A stretch of 40,099 nucleotides of DNA. Source: a candidate division TA06 bacterium (GTDB taxonomy: Bacteria > Edwardsbacteria > AC1 > EtOH8). The stretch is from positions 1 through 40,099 of the forward strand of contig JACQXR010000118.1 of the NCBI GenBank assembly GCA_016208585.1. Reading direction: 5' to 3'. Of the stretch, positions 17,885 to 25,499 are shown piece by piece; position 1 is the first letter of the stretch; each line of letters begins with the position of its first letter. The position numbers and the translations under genes were made by a program. The notes under the pieces were generated by a model that was not told where the DNA came from, made no database searches, and was given only the letters and a program-made list of their open reading frames with translations.

Positions 17885-19722
17885 TGAATCTGCTGGAAAG
17901 AAAATTATGGCGACTGGTGCTGATAGATGCGTTGCTCTTGACACTATCCCTGTGGGGGGCCTTTGCCCTGCGCTTTGAAGGGAACATTCCGGACATCTTT
18001 AAGTCCAATTTAATTTTGATAGCCGCTTGCGTCACCCTGGTCAGGATGGCCATCTTCTGGTATCTGGGGGTCTACAAGGGGGTGTGGCGCTACACCGGGA
18101 TGACCGACTTGCTGACCATCCTCAAAGCCATCTCGCTGGGTTCGATCATCATTTTAGCCGTCACCTGGGCCGTAGTGCCCGGCCTGGGCTACCCCCGCAG
18201 CGTGATCATCATAGAATGGCTGGGGGACGTGATGTTGATCGGGGGGATTAGAATGGTATTCAGGCTGTGGTCCCAAGGACGGCTGAAAGCCGCGGCCAAA
18301 GACAAGGCCTGCAGCCGGGTGCTGATCGTGGGGGCCGGGGACGCCGGCGAGATGGTGGCCCGGCAAATGCTGGCCCACCCGGAATACGGCTATCAGCCGG
18401 TGGGGTTCGTGGACGACGATCCCCTAAAGCAGGGCAAAAAGATCCATGGCATAACCATCGGCGGGGGGCGGAAAGACATCTACAAACTGGTGGAGCAGAA
18501 GGAGGCCGACGCCATAGTGATCGCCATCCCCTCGGCCCCGGGGCCGGTGGTCAAGGAAGTGGTGGAGCAGTGCCAAAAGGCCAAGCTTAAATTCAAGATA
18601 ATCCCGGGCATCAAGGAGATCATCTCGGGCGAGGTCGGCATCAACCAGATAAGGGACATCGAGCTAGAGGATCTTTTGCGCCGGCCGGCCATCAACGTCA
18701 ACCTGGAGGAGATAGCCGGGTATCTGTCCGGCAAGAGCGTCTTAGTAAGCGGGGCCGGCGGCTCCATCGGCTCCGAGCTCTGCCGCCAAATCGCCTCCTT
18801 TAAACCGGGCAGACTGCTATTGGCCGGCAAGGGCGAGAACAGTCTCTATCACATCGCCTTTGAGCTGGCCCAGAGATCGAAGACAGTGAAACTGGAGACC
18901 CTGATCTGCGACGTGGGCGATGCCCCAAGGGTGAACTGCATCTTCAGCCAATATAAGCCGGAGGTGGTCTTTCACGCCGCCGCCCACAAGCACGTTCCGA
19001 TGATGGAGCAGAATCCTGGCGAGGCCGTCAAGAACAATATCTTCGGCACCAAGACCCTGGCCGAGGCGGCTCTGGCCCACGGGGCCGAGCGGTTCGTGCT
19101 GGTCTCCACCGACAAGGCGGTCAACCCCACCAGCGTGATGGGGGCCACCAAGAGGATCTCGGAAAAGGTGATCATGGGCTTCAACGGCCAGAAGAAGACC
19201 AAGTTTCTGGCGGTGCGCTTCGGCAACGTGCTGGGCTCAAGCGGCAGCGTGGTGCCCCTGTTCAAGAAGCAAATCGCGGCCGGGGGGCCGGTAACGGTCA
19301 CCCATCCCGACATGAAGCGCTACTTCATGACCATCCCCGAGGCGGTGCAATTGGTGATCCAGGCCGGGGCCATGGGCCAGGGCGGGGAGGTGTTCGTGCT
19401 GGACATGGGCCAGCCGGTGAAGATCGTGGACCTGGCCCGCGACATGATTAAGCTCTCGGGGCTGGAGCCGGAGACAGACATCGGGATAGAGTTCACCGGG
19501 TTGCGCCAGGGGGAAAAATTGTACGAAGAACTGTTGACTGCCGAGGAGGGGATCAACACCACCAAACACGCCCAGATCTTCGTGGTCAAAGGCAAACATG
19601 CCAGACTGAAGGACCTGCCAAAACTTTTGCCCCAGTTGTATAAGGCCGCGGTGACGGGGCAAGAAGACAAGGTGGTGGCCGCCATCCAAAAAGTGATACC
19701 AACCTTCAGGAAAGACGCCTGA
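17884..19722 (+). CDS. UDP-N-acetylhexosamine 4,6-dehydratase, PglF/WbpM-like
   Basis: A membrane-anchored nucleotide-sugar dehydratase of 612 residues from ATG 17884, preceded by AAGGGGAG. The N-terminus holds about four transmembrane helices. A CoA-binding-like Rossmann domain follows (VGAGDAGEM, near residue 150), then the catalytic SDR domain (SGAGGSIGSEL, near residue 288). As in PglF/WbpM, the usual catalytic Tyr is replaced by Met: M419-G-A-T-K423, with T409-D410-K411 upstream. The family turns UDP-GlcNAc into UDP-4-keto-6-deoxy-GlcNAc, the precursor of bacillosamine, QuiNAc and FucNAc. It is the last gene of the polysaccharide locus. A matching aminotransferase (PglE) or reductase is not seen here, so the final sugar is undetermined. 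Confidence 0.93.
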   Translation: MNLLERKLWRLVLIDALLLTLSLWGAFALRFEGNIPDIFKSNLILIAACVTLVRMAIFWYLGVYKGVWRYTGMTDLLTILKAISLGSIIILAVTWAVVPGLGYPRSVIIIEWLGDVMLIGGIRMVFRLWSQGRLKAAAKDKACSRVLIVGAGDAGEMVARQMLAHPEYGYQPVGFVDDDPLKQGKKIHGITIGGGRKDIYKLVEQKEADAIVIAIPSAPGPVVKEVVEQCQKAKLKFKIIPGIKEIISGEVGINQIRDIELEDLLRRPAINVNLEEIAGYLSGKSVLVSGAGGSIGSELCRQIASFKPGRLLLAGKGENSLYHIAFELAQRSKTVKLETLICDVGDAPRVNCIFSQYKPEVVFHAAAHKHVPMMEQNPGEAVKNNIFGTKTLAEAALAHGAERFVLVSTDKAVNPTSVMGATKRISEKVIMGFNGQKKTKFLAVRFGNVLGSSGSVVPLFKKQIAAGGPVTVTHPDMKRYFMTIPEAVQLVIQAGAMGQGGEVFVLDMGQPVKIVDLARDMIKLSGLEPETDIGIEFTGLRQGEKLYEELLTAEEGINTTKHAQIFVVKGKHARLKDLPKLLPQLYKAAVTGQEDKVVAAIQKVIPTFRKDA

Positions 19723-19875
19723 CCTTCTGTCCGCGGACCACGCGAAAAATTCTCAAACGGGGCACAGGCCTTATTTTCACATGGAGCCACCAAGACTAAG
19801 GCACACCCAGCATTACCGTATTAACGGAAAATCAACATTTGTAAAGTGTAAGCCTGTTATCCGAAAGCGGAAGAA

Positions 19876-19904
19876 TTGCTTTTCTTGGAAAATTAAATTA
19901 TTTT
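19876..19904 (+). promoter_or_regulatory. Possible sigma70-type promoter before rseP
   Basis: TTGCTT (19876-19881), a 17-base spacer and TATTTT (19899-19904) lie in the AT-rich 207-base gap between the dehydratase and rseP. Both hexamers are imperfect. The GGAG of the rseP ribosome binding site follows at about 19917. Confidence 0.35.
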
Positions 19905-19929
19905 GGGAATCAATACGGAGAAAAATTAA

Positions 19930-21288
19930 ATGATCATCACCATTCTGGCAACGCTGTTCGTGCTGGGCGTTCTGGTCTTCGTTCACGAACTTGGCCATTA
20001 CTGGGCGGCCCGGAAAGTCGGGATCAAGGTCCTGAAATTCTCGCTGGGGTTCGGCCCCAAACTCATAGGCTTCAAAAAGGGCGACACGGAATATCTGATC
20101 TCGGCCCTGCCACTGGGCGGTTATGTCAAGCTGGCCGGGGAGGACGCTTTCGAGGACAATTATCAGGTAAAGCCCGGCGACTATATGGCCGCCTCCTGGT
20201 GGGGCCGGGCCCTGATGTCCTTGGCCGGCCCGGGGGTCAACCTGATATTCGCGTTTCTGCTGTTCATCCTGATCGGTTTCGCCGGGATCCGCGTACCGGA
20301 CTTTGCTCCGGTGGTTTCCAAAGTTCAGGACGGCACGGCGGCCCAGCGGATGGGGATCCGGCCGGGCGATGTCATCGCCTCTATCCAGGGCCGGGAGATA
20401 AGCTCTTGGCACCAGATTCAGACCGTCACCGACAGCCTGGTAAAATCCAAATCCGCCGACAGCCTGATCGTGTCGGTGAACAGGGAAGGAAAGGTCAGCG
20501 TGCTCCGAGCCTCTTCTTCCCCCGGAAAACCGTGGCATTTGGGCCTGGAGCCCAGCGCCCAGCCCCAACTGGGCGAAGTTTCTTCGGGCGGGCCGGCCTA
20601 TCAGGCCGGGCTTTCCCAGGGAGACCTGATATTGGCGCTCAACGGCCAGCCGGTCAAAAGCTGGGATGAGATGCGCTCCATCATCTACAAAAACGCCGAC
20701 AAGGAAGTCGGCCTAAAAGTCCTGCGCCAGAGCGATACCTTGAACTTAAAAGTTGTTCCCCTGGAGCAGGATTTGCCCGGCTACGGCAAGGTAGGAATGA
20801 TAGGCGTTGCGCCGGTGGAATTCGGCAGTTATAAGATCAGGTTAGGCCCGGGAGAAGCCGTGGCGGCGGGCTTTTTGAATACCGTCAGCCTGGTGGGCCG
20901 CATCTATGGCTGGTTGGCCAAGATCGTAAGCAAGCCCCAAAATGCCAAGCAGCTGGGCGGCGTACTGATGATGGGTCAGATGGCCGGCCCGGCCGCCAAG
21001 AAAGGCTTTTCCGACCTGTTGTTCCTGATGGCAATGTTTTCCATCAGCCTGATGGTGGTCAATCTTCTTCCTTTGCCGGTGTTGGACGGCGGAGTGATTT
21101 TCTTCTGCCTGCTGGAGGGCTTGCGCAAAAAGCCTTTGTCTAACAAAGTGCAGATGGTGATCCAGCAGATCGGGTTCGGGGTGATCATCGCCCTTTTTTC
21201 ATGGACCATATTCAACGACAGCATGAGGATATTCAACCGCCAGGCGGCGCTGAAGGGCCAGGGGCAGCAGATCGAACAGGAGAAGTGA
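19930..21288 (+). CDS. rseP: Site-2 intramembrane zinc metalloprotease RseP
   Basis: An M50-family protease that cuts anti-sigma factors or signal remnants within the inner membrane. The zinc motif H19-E20-L21-G22-H23 lies in the first helix. A GPGVNLIFAFLLF segment matches the second conserved motif. The third zinc ligand is in NLLPLPVLDGG, with N378 and D386. Between these are two tandem PDZ domains (roughly residues 125-280), as in Gram-negative RseP rather than single-PDZ forms. Length is 452 residues, normal for the family. Start ATG 19930 follows ACGGAG. The common neighbours of rseP (dxr, uppS, cdsA, bamA) are absent, so the gene is outside its usual operon. Confidence 0.95.
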   Translation: MIITILATLFVLGVLVFVHELGHYWAARKVGIKVLKFSLGFGPKLIGFKKGDTEYLISALPLGGYVKLAGEDAFEDNYQVKPGDYMAASWWGRALMSLAGPGVNLIFAFLLFILIGFAGIRVPDFAPVVSKVQDGTAAQRMGIRPGDVIASIQGREISSWHQIQTVTDSLVKSKSADSLIVSVNREGKVSVLRASSSPGKPWHLGLEPSAQPQLGEVSSGGPAYQAGLSQGDLILALNGQPVKSWDEMRSIIYKNADKEVGLKVLRQSDTLNLKVVPLEQDLPGYGKVGMIGVAPVEFGSYKIRLGPGEAVAAGFLNTVSLVGRIYGWLAKIVSKPQNAKQLGGVLMMGQMAGPAAKKGFSDLLFLMAMFSISLMVVNLLPLPVLDGGVIFFCLLEGLRKKPLSNKVQMVIQQIGFGVIIALFSWTIFNDSMRIFNRQAALKGQGQQIEQEK

Positions 21289-21373
21289 AGCAATTAGCAG
21301 TGAACAATTAACAATTATAGAATTGAAGTCAAGAACAAGTTTCCCATTTATTTTGGCACTTCCCATTTGATTA

Positions 21374-21403
21374 TTGACTTTTATGCGGCAAGCTTGTTAT
21401 AAT
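21374..21403 (+). promoter_or_regulatory. Sigma70-type promoter of the EF-G-like gene
   Basis: TTGACT (21374-21379), an 18-base spacer and a perfect TATAAT (21398-21403). Transcription would start near 21410, giving a leader of about 50 bases that ends with the strong ribosome binding site GGGGAGGA before TTG 21463. Confidence 0.7.
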
Positions 21404-21462
21404 CAATTTTCTTTAGCCAAAATAAATATTTCACATATTTTACATTAGGGGAGGAACTTTTT

Positions 21463-23547
21463 TTGAAAACCTACACTGCCGAAAAGATCCACAACTTAGC
21501 GCTGGCCGGTCATGGCGGCTGCGGAAAAACAACTTTGGCCGAGGCTTTGATGCATCTGGCCCGGCCGGCCGAGCGGCTGGGGCGGGTGGACGACGGCAAC
21601 ACCATGTTCGATTTTGATCCCGATGAGGTGGCCCGCAAGATCTCCATCTCCTCCAGCCTGGCGGCCTGCGAATACGGGGACCACAAGATAAACATCATCG
21701 ACACCCCGGGCTATGCCGACTTCGCCGGCGAGGTCAAGGCCGGCATCAGGGTGGCCGACTGCGCCGTGATCGTGGTCCAGGCGGTTTCGGGCATCGAAGT
21801 GGGCACCGACAAGACCTGGAAATACGCCGACGAGCTGAACCTGCCCCGGGCCCTGTTCATTACCCGGATCAAAAAGGAGCACTCCGACTTTTACCGAACA
21901 CTGGAACAGGCCCAGGACATGTTCGGCAATCACCTGACCGCCCTGACCCTGCCCTTGGGCGAGCAGGTAAATCTCAAAGGAGTGATAGACCTGACCCGGA
22001 TGAAGGCCTGCTCCGAGGAGAACGGCAAATACGCCGAGGCCGAGCTCCCGGCCGAGCTGGCTGACACGGCCAAGAAATTCCGGGAACGGCTGGTGGAAGC
22101 CGCGGCCGAGACCGACGACGCCCTGATGGAGAAATACCTGGGAGGCGAGGCCCTGACCGAGGCCGAGATAGCCAATGGTTTAAGGTCCGGCATCGCCAAC
22201 CAGAAGATAGTGCCGGTGTTCGCCGGCGACGGTTATTTTGAAATAGGCATCAAATCATTTGCCTCCATAGTCAATGCTTCCTTCCCGACGGCCGCTAACC
22301 TTCAAACGGTCAGCGCGGTCAAGGCCAGCAGCGACGAGGAGGTCACGGTCAAGTGCGACCCGGCCGGGCAGCCGTTGGCCTTCATATTCAAGACCTCCAT
22401 CGAGCCCCATGCCGGTAACCTGAATTTCTTCCGGGTCTATTCCGGGTCGGTGGAAACCGGCATCGAGCTTTACAACTGCTCCCGGGGCAAGGCCGAGAAA
22501 TTCGGCCAATTATTCTATCCCCTGGGCAAGGAGCGGAGCGAAGCCTCAAAGATCGTCACCGGCGACATCGGGATCGCGGTCAAATTAAAAGATTCCGGCA
22601 CCGGAGACACCATCGGCCAGAAAGCACATCCCTACTTGCTGCCGGCCATCATCCAGCCCAAGGCCTCCATCTCCATCGCGGTGGAGCCAAAATCCAAGGA
22701 CGACGAAGGCAAGCTGACCACCGGCCTTTCCAAGATCCGGGACGAGGATCCCACCTTCGGCTACGGCTACGTGCCGGAGATCCGCCAGACCCTGATCTAC
22801 GGCCTGGGCGAGCTTCACCTGGACCTGATGGTGGGCCGCCTGAAGCGGAAGTATAATGTGGAGGTCACCCTGTTCAAGCCCCGCATTCCCTACCGCGAGA
22901 CCATCACCAAGAAGGTGGAGCATTCCGAATACAAGCATAAAAAGCAGACCGGCGGTCACGGCCAGTACGGTCACGTGGTGCTACGGTTGGAGCCGCTGCC
23001 CCGGGGCTCGGGATTTGAGTTTGAGGACGCCATCGTGGGCGGGGTCATCCCCAATAACTTCATTCCCTCGGTGGAAAAGGGGGTGCGGGCGGCCATGAAC
23101 GAGGGGGCGGTGGCCGGTTATCATATAGTGGATGTCAAGGCCACCCTGCATTTCGGCTCCTACCATCCGGTGGATTCGGCCGGCACCAGTTTTGAGATTG
23201 CGGCGGTCCATGCCCTTAAGAAAGGCGTGCTGGACGCCAGCCCGGTGCTGTTGGAACCGGTGATGAAAATAGAAGTGATGGCTCCCGAAGAGTTCGCCGG
23301 CCAGGTGATGGGCGACCTCAACTCCCGGCGGGGCCGGATCCAGGGGATGGAATCGGCCAAGGGGATGCAGGTGGTCAAGGCCACCGTGCCCCAGGGCGAG
23401 ATGTACAAGTATTCCATCGCGCTGCGCTCCATGACCCAGGGTCGGGGCAGCTTTGAGATGGAGTTCTCGCATTACGAGGACGTGCCTTTCGAAACCACCC
23501 AGAAGATCATAGCCGAGGCCCAGAAGGAAAAAGGGGAGAAGAAATAA
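21463..23547 (+). CDS. EF-G paralogue (FusA2-like translational GTPase)
   Basis: A 694-residue protein with the five-domain EF-G layout, collinear with EF-G to the end. The start is TTG 21463, supported by GGGGAGGA just upstream and by the promoter at 21374. The P-loop GHGGCGKT is at residues 16-23, and switch II reads D80-TPGYADF, with Tyr84 in place of the catalytic His of canonical EF-G (TPGHVDF). The TPGYADF form is known from EF-G2-type paralogues. The guanine-specificity motif NKxD reads T134-R-I-K137, so the Asp that contacts guanine is replaced by Lys. The C-terminal part is well kept (GHGQYGHV, FGSYHPVDS, MGDLNSRRGRIQGM). It is probably not the main EF-G; no rpsL, rpsG or tuf lie nearby. 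Confidence 0.9.
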   Translation: MKTYTAEKIHNLALAGHGGCGKTTLAEALMHLARPAERLGRVDDGNTMFDFDPDEVARKISISSSLAACEYGDHKINIIDTPGYADFAGEVKAGIRVADCAVIVVQAVSGIEVGTDKTWKYADELNLPRALFITRIKKEHSDFYRTLEQAQDMFGNHLTALTLPLGEQVNLKGVIDLTRMKACSEENGKYAEAELPAELADTAKKFRERLVEAAAETDDALMEKYLGGEALTEAEIANGLRSGIANQKIVPVFAGDGYFEIGIKSFASIVNASFPTAANLQTVSAVKASSDEEVTVKCDPAGQPLAFIFKTSIEPHAGNLNFFRVYSGSVETGIELYNCSRGKAEKFGQLFYPLGKERSEASKIVTGDIGIAVKLKDSGTGDTIGQKAHPYLLPAIIQPKASISIAVEPKSKDDEGKLTTGLSKIRDEDPTFGYGYVPEIRQTLIYGLGELHLDLMVGRLKRKYNVEVTLFKPRIPYRETITKKVEHSEYKHKKQTGGHGQYGHVVLRLEPLPRGSGFEFEDAIVGGVIPNNFIPSVEKGVRAAMNEGAVAGYHIVDVKATLHFGSYHPVDSAGTSFEIAAVHALKKGVLDASPVLLEPVMKIEVMAPEEFAGQVMGDLNSRRGRIQGMESAKGMQVVKATVPQGEMYKYSIALRSMTQGRGSFEMEFSHYEDVPFETTQKIIAEAQKEKGEKK

Positions 23548-23773
23548 CCCACCCTCTTAACCACAAAGGCACCAAGACAAAAAGAGCTTATCCTCAAATA
23601 ACAATTTGGGCATAAACGGCTGCAAAACCGCCATACTGCGTCACGCTCATTCACCGTATCGCTGTGGATACGCTTCACTCGCGTTCCTGGTCTGGCATGG
23701 TTCGACAGGCTCACCACATGCCTGATGCCGTCGCCCAAAGCCGTCATTATGCAAGCAGGCTATGGCGTCGGGC

Positions 23774-23985
23774 GAAGCTTCGGCACTCAAGGAAGCCAAA
23801 TATTGGAGCGTAAGCGGATGGCGCTTTCAGCCAACCTGCCTGCGGGCTATAGCCTGCCTTCGCCGAGTGCCTCCGCTAAGGCCTTCGCTGAAGCTACGGC
23901 CTTCAAGGGTAGACAAGCATGCAGCGTAAGCGAAAGCTACGGCACTTGAAGAAGGCAAGCATGGTAGCGACAGCGGAAGCGGATG
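23774..23985 (+). repeat. Three degenerate direct repeats of about 47-54 bases
   Basis: Copies begin at 23774, 23890 and 23932. Each reads approximately GAAGCTwCGGCmCTTsAAG, a purine-rich middle with CAAGCATG in copies two and three, then AGCGTAAGCGrAwG. The copies are not evenly spaced and the second and third abut. Partial copies in reverse orientation occur between 23829 and 23890. This pattern is unlike a CRISPR array and looks like a decayed dispersed intergenic repeat family. Confidence 0.5.
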
Positions 23986-24049
23986 TTCGGCTCCAGGCAG
24001 GCCCTTCGGCGGGCGTAGGCCTGTCCGCCGACTTGCTTGCCCCGCCCCG

Positions 24050-24222
24050 CCCCGCCAAAGGCGAGGCTCTGGCTTGCAGCGGGGCCATGGGTTGTGGCGG
24101 TGGTCCGCCATAGTAGCAACGAAGGAGGAAGCGTGAACGAAGGAGAAAGGCTGATCCGCCGTGCTTGCGCCCCGCCGTTGGCGGGGCGCAAGCACGCCAT
24201 GCCCCGCCTAAAGGCGAGGCTC
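24050..24222. repeat. Pair of CCCCGCC-AAAGGCGAGGCTC direct repeats
   Basis: Two near-identical 21-base copies at 24050-24070 and 24202-24222 differ mainly by one extra T before the A-run. Each contains a small CGCC/GGCG hairpin. The perfect hairpin at 24161-24195 lies between them. Confidence 0.55.
24161..24195. repeat. Perfect 16-bp inverted repeat with 3-base loop
   Basis: The left arm 24161-24176 and right arm 24180-24195 are exact complements (GTGCTTGCGCCCCGCC and its reverse complement) around the loop GTT. It is very G+C-rich, but no T-run follows on either strand, so it is not a standard intrinsic terminator. It could be a mobile-repeat palindrome or a stable RNA hairpin. Confidence 0.85.
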
Positions 24223-24443
24223 CCCCGCCTTACTTCGGGGTAAACGCTATTGCGGGGCCGTGGGCAGGCGTGGAGGAGAAGAAGACGTACAGGTTAACGT
24301 AAGCGAATTAACAGGATTTTTTCTTGGGAGCGAATCACGGAATAACGGAATATCAGGAAACACGGGAATTAAATCTTGGGCAATATATTCACAGGGTTTC
24401 CAGTCACATATTCTTAGCACAGCACAGGAGGTCTACTTAAGGA

Positions 24444-24896
24444 ATGAAACACAAAATTCTTTTGGCTGTGGCCCTGCCCCTGCTTTTAGCAGGATGTTTC
24501 GGCAACAAGCAGGAAGTTCAAAAGCCTTTGGGCGAACCGGTGGCCGAGGCTCCGGCCAAGACCCCCTTCCCGGAACAACCGCCCGTTCCCGCCCCGGCCC
24601 CGCAGGATAACTCGGGCATGACAGTGCTTTCCGGCAGCAAGGGCCCAGTGCAGCAGGTCTACGGATGGAGGGTGCAGTTGTTCGTCTCCGGCTCCATCGA
24701 GAATGCCCGCCGGGTGGCCGAGGAAGCCCGCTGGAAATTCGAGGACCAGCAGATTTACATCTCCGAATCCCTGCCTTATTACAAGGTCCAGGCCGGCAAC
24801 TGCCTGACCCGCCAGGATGCCGACAATCTTAAAACCCGGGCCAAAGTCCTGGGCTATCAGGGATCGTTTGTGGTGGAGATGGATCTTACCCGCTGA
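24444..24896 (+). CDS. SPOR-domain lipoprotein
   Basis: A 150-residue putative lipoprotein. The signal peptide MKHKILLAVALPLLLAGC ends in the lipobox L-A-G-C18, so Cys18 would be lipidated. Residues 20-70 are a Pro/Ala-rich linker that could span the periplasm. Residues 73-148 form a SPOR domain (WRVQLFVSGSIENARRVAEE, then YYKVQAGNCLTRQDADNL), which binds denuded peptidoglycan glycan strands at septa. Retention in the outer or inner membrane cannot be settled by sequence alone. Two possible ribosome binding sites are present: AGGAGG at 24426-24431 and AAGGA right at the start. A tiny ORF overlaps its stop as TGATG. Confidence 0.88.
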   Translation: MKHKILLAVALPLLLAGCFGNKQEVQKPLGEPVAEAPAKTPFPEQPPVPAPAPQDNSGMTVLSGSKGPVQQVYGWRVQLFVSGSIENARRVAEEARWKFEDQQIYISESLPYYKVQAGNCLTRQDADNLKTRAKVLGYQGSFVVEMDLTR

Positions 24897-24964
24897 TGCC
24901 GGGCAAGCTAAAGAATGAAAAACACCCGGACCGGCTCCCGAAGGAATTGAAAGTCCAGAATTAA
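24896..24964 (+). CDS. Possible 22-residue peptide coupled to the SPOR gene
   Basis: ATG 24896 overlaps the preceding TGA (TGATG), which would allow translational coupling. The product is a very basic peptide of 22 residues rich in Lys, Glu and Pro. It has no recognisable family and no ribosome binding site of its own, and chance is the simplest explanation. Confidence 0.18.
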   Translation: MPGKLKNEKHPDRLPKELKVQN

Positions 24965-25022
24965 AAAACATTTTCGATTCAAACTGGACCTTTAGAAATC
25001 AAATCCACTCAATGGAGGGATT

Positions 25023-25325
25023 ATGCCCAAACTCACCAACTACATGGAACGGATAGTCAAGGATGAGCTTTCCCGGGTGATGCTGTCCCGGCCCGGGATC
25101 TGTTGCTGCCGGGTCTGCCAGCTGGACGTGACGGCCCTGGCCCTGAATCAGCTCCCGTCGCAATACGTGGTCAGCGAGGGAGGCCACATCCACACCATGG
25201 TCAACATGGCCCACGACCAGTTGAAAACCCAGGTGCTGGTGGCCATCGTCAACGCCATCAATTCGGTCAGCACCCATCCCCGGCACAAGCAGAAAAGAGG
25301 GCTTAACATCCTCACCCGGCGCTGA
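25023..25325 (+). CDS. ComFB-family protein
   Basis: A 100-residue protein matching the late-competence ComFB family over its full length. It has an N-terminal NYMERIVKDEL helix, a Cys cluster GICCCRVCQLDVTALALNQL with C27, C28, C29 and C32, then LPSQYVV and a C-terminal helix ending at the conserved HPRH. The Cys cluster fits zinc binding as described for Bacillus ComFB. Related ComFB-domain proteins in cyanobacteria have been reported as c-di-GMP receptors. Start ATG 25023 has GGAGGG upstream. A GTCCAG...CTGGAC inverted repeat (24953-24958 and 24984-24989) lies in its leader and might be an operator. No other competence gene is nearby. Confidence 0.88.
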   Translation: MPKLTNYMERIVKDELSRVMLSRPGICCCRVCQLDVTALALNQLPSQYVVSEGGHIHTMVNMAHDQLKTQVLVAIVNAINSVSTHPRHKQKRGLNILTRR

Positions 25326-25387
25326 GTCCATGCCAATCGATCAGAATTGGGTTCAGTCCCAAAAGTGACGATTCTTTCTTAAAACTG

Positions 25388-25416
25388 TTGACAAACCGTG
25401 AAAATTAAAGTATTAT
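25388..25416 (+). promoter_or_regulatory. Strong sigma70-type promoter before the 25500 gene
   Basis: Consensus TTGACA (25388-25393), the optimal 17-base spacer and TATTAT (25411-25416), one base from consensus. Transcription would start near 25423. This excludes the in-frame GTG at 25398, which lies in the spacer, and points to ATG 25500, leaving a leader of about 77 bases. Confidence 0.8.
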
Positions 25417-25499
25417 GTTTTTCGGATGGTGTTCCCGCCGGGCGCCGATCTGCCGGGGGCCTTCGAAAGCAAGGACAAAAATATTTACGGAAGAGGCTC

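Larger units (their letters stand above)
23548..24443. repeat. Non-coding repeat- and hairpin-rich intergenic region
   Basis: Nearly 900 bases without a credible gene. The short ORFs on both strands have low-complexity composition and no ribosome binding sites. It opens with a degenerate ACCACAAAGGCACCAAGAC element of a kind common between genes in many bacteria, then a TGGTTCGACAGGCTCACCAC element flanked by GGCATG (23694-23699) and CATGCC (23717-23722). From 23.75 to 24.0 kb there are degenerate repeats in both orientations, including a GGCTATAGCC palindrome at 23845-23854. From 24.04 to 24.25 kb it is dominated by CCCCGCC/GGCGGGG hairpins. The last 150 bases are AT-richer and precede the SPOR lipoprotein gene. 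No promoter stands out. Confidence 0.7.

Noticed and set aside
23774-23985. Possible CRISPR array
   Set aside because: The repeats are degenerate and unevenly spaced, two copies abut with no spacer, and no cas genes are nearby.
23725-24243. Several 60-120-codon frames on both strands
   Set aside because: They cover the repeat-rich intergenic region, have repeat-driven composition, no ribosome binding sites and no family resemblance.
25398-25499. N-terminal extension of the 25500 gene from GTG 25398
   Set aside because: GTG 25398 lies in the spacer of a near-consensus promoter, so the transcript would not contain it. ATG 25500 has a good ribosome binding site.
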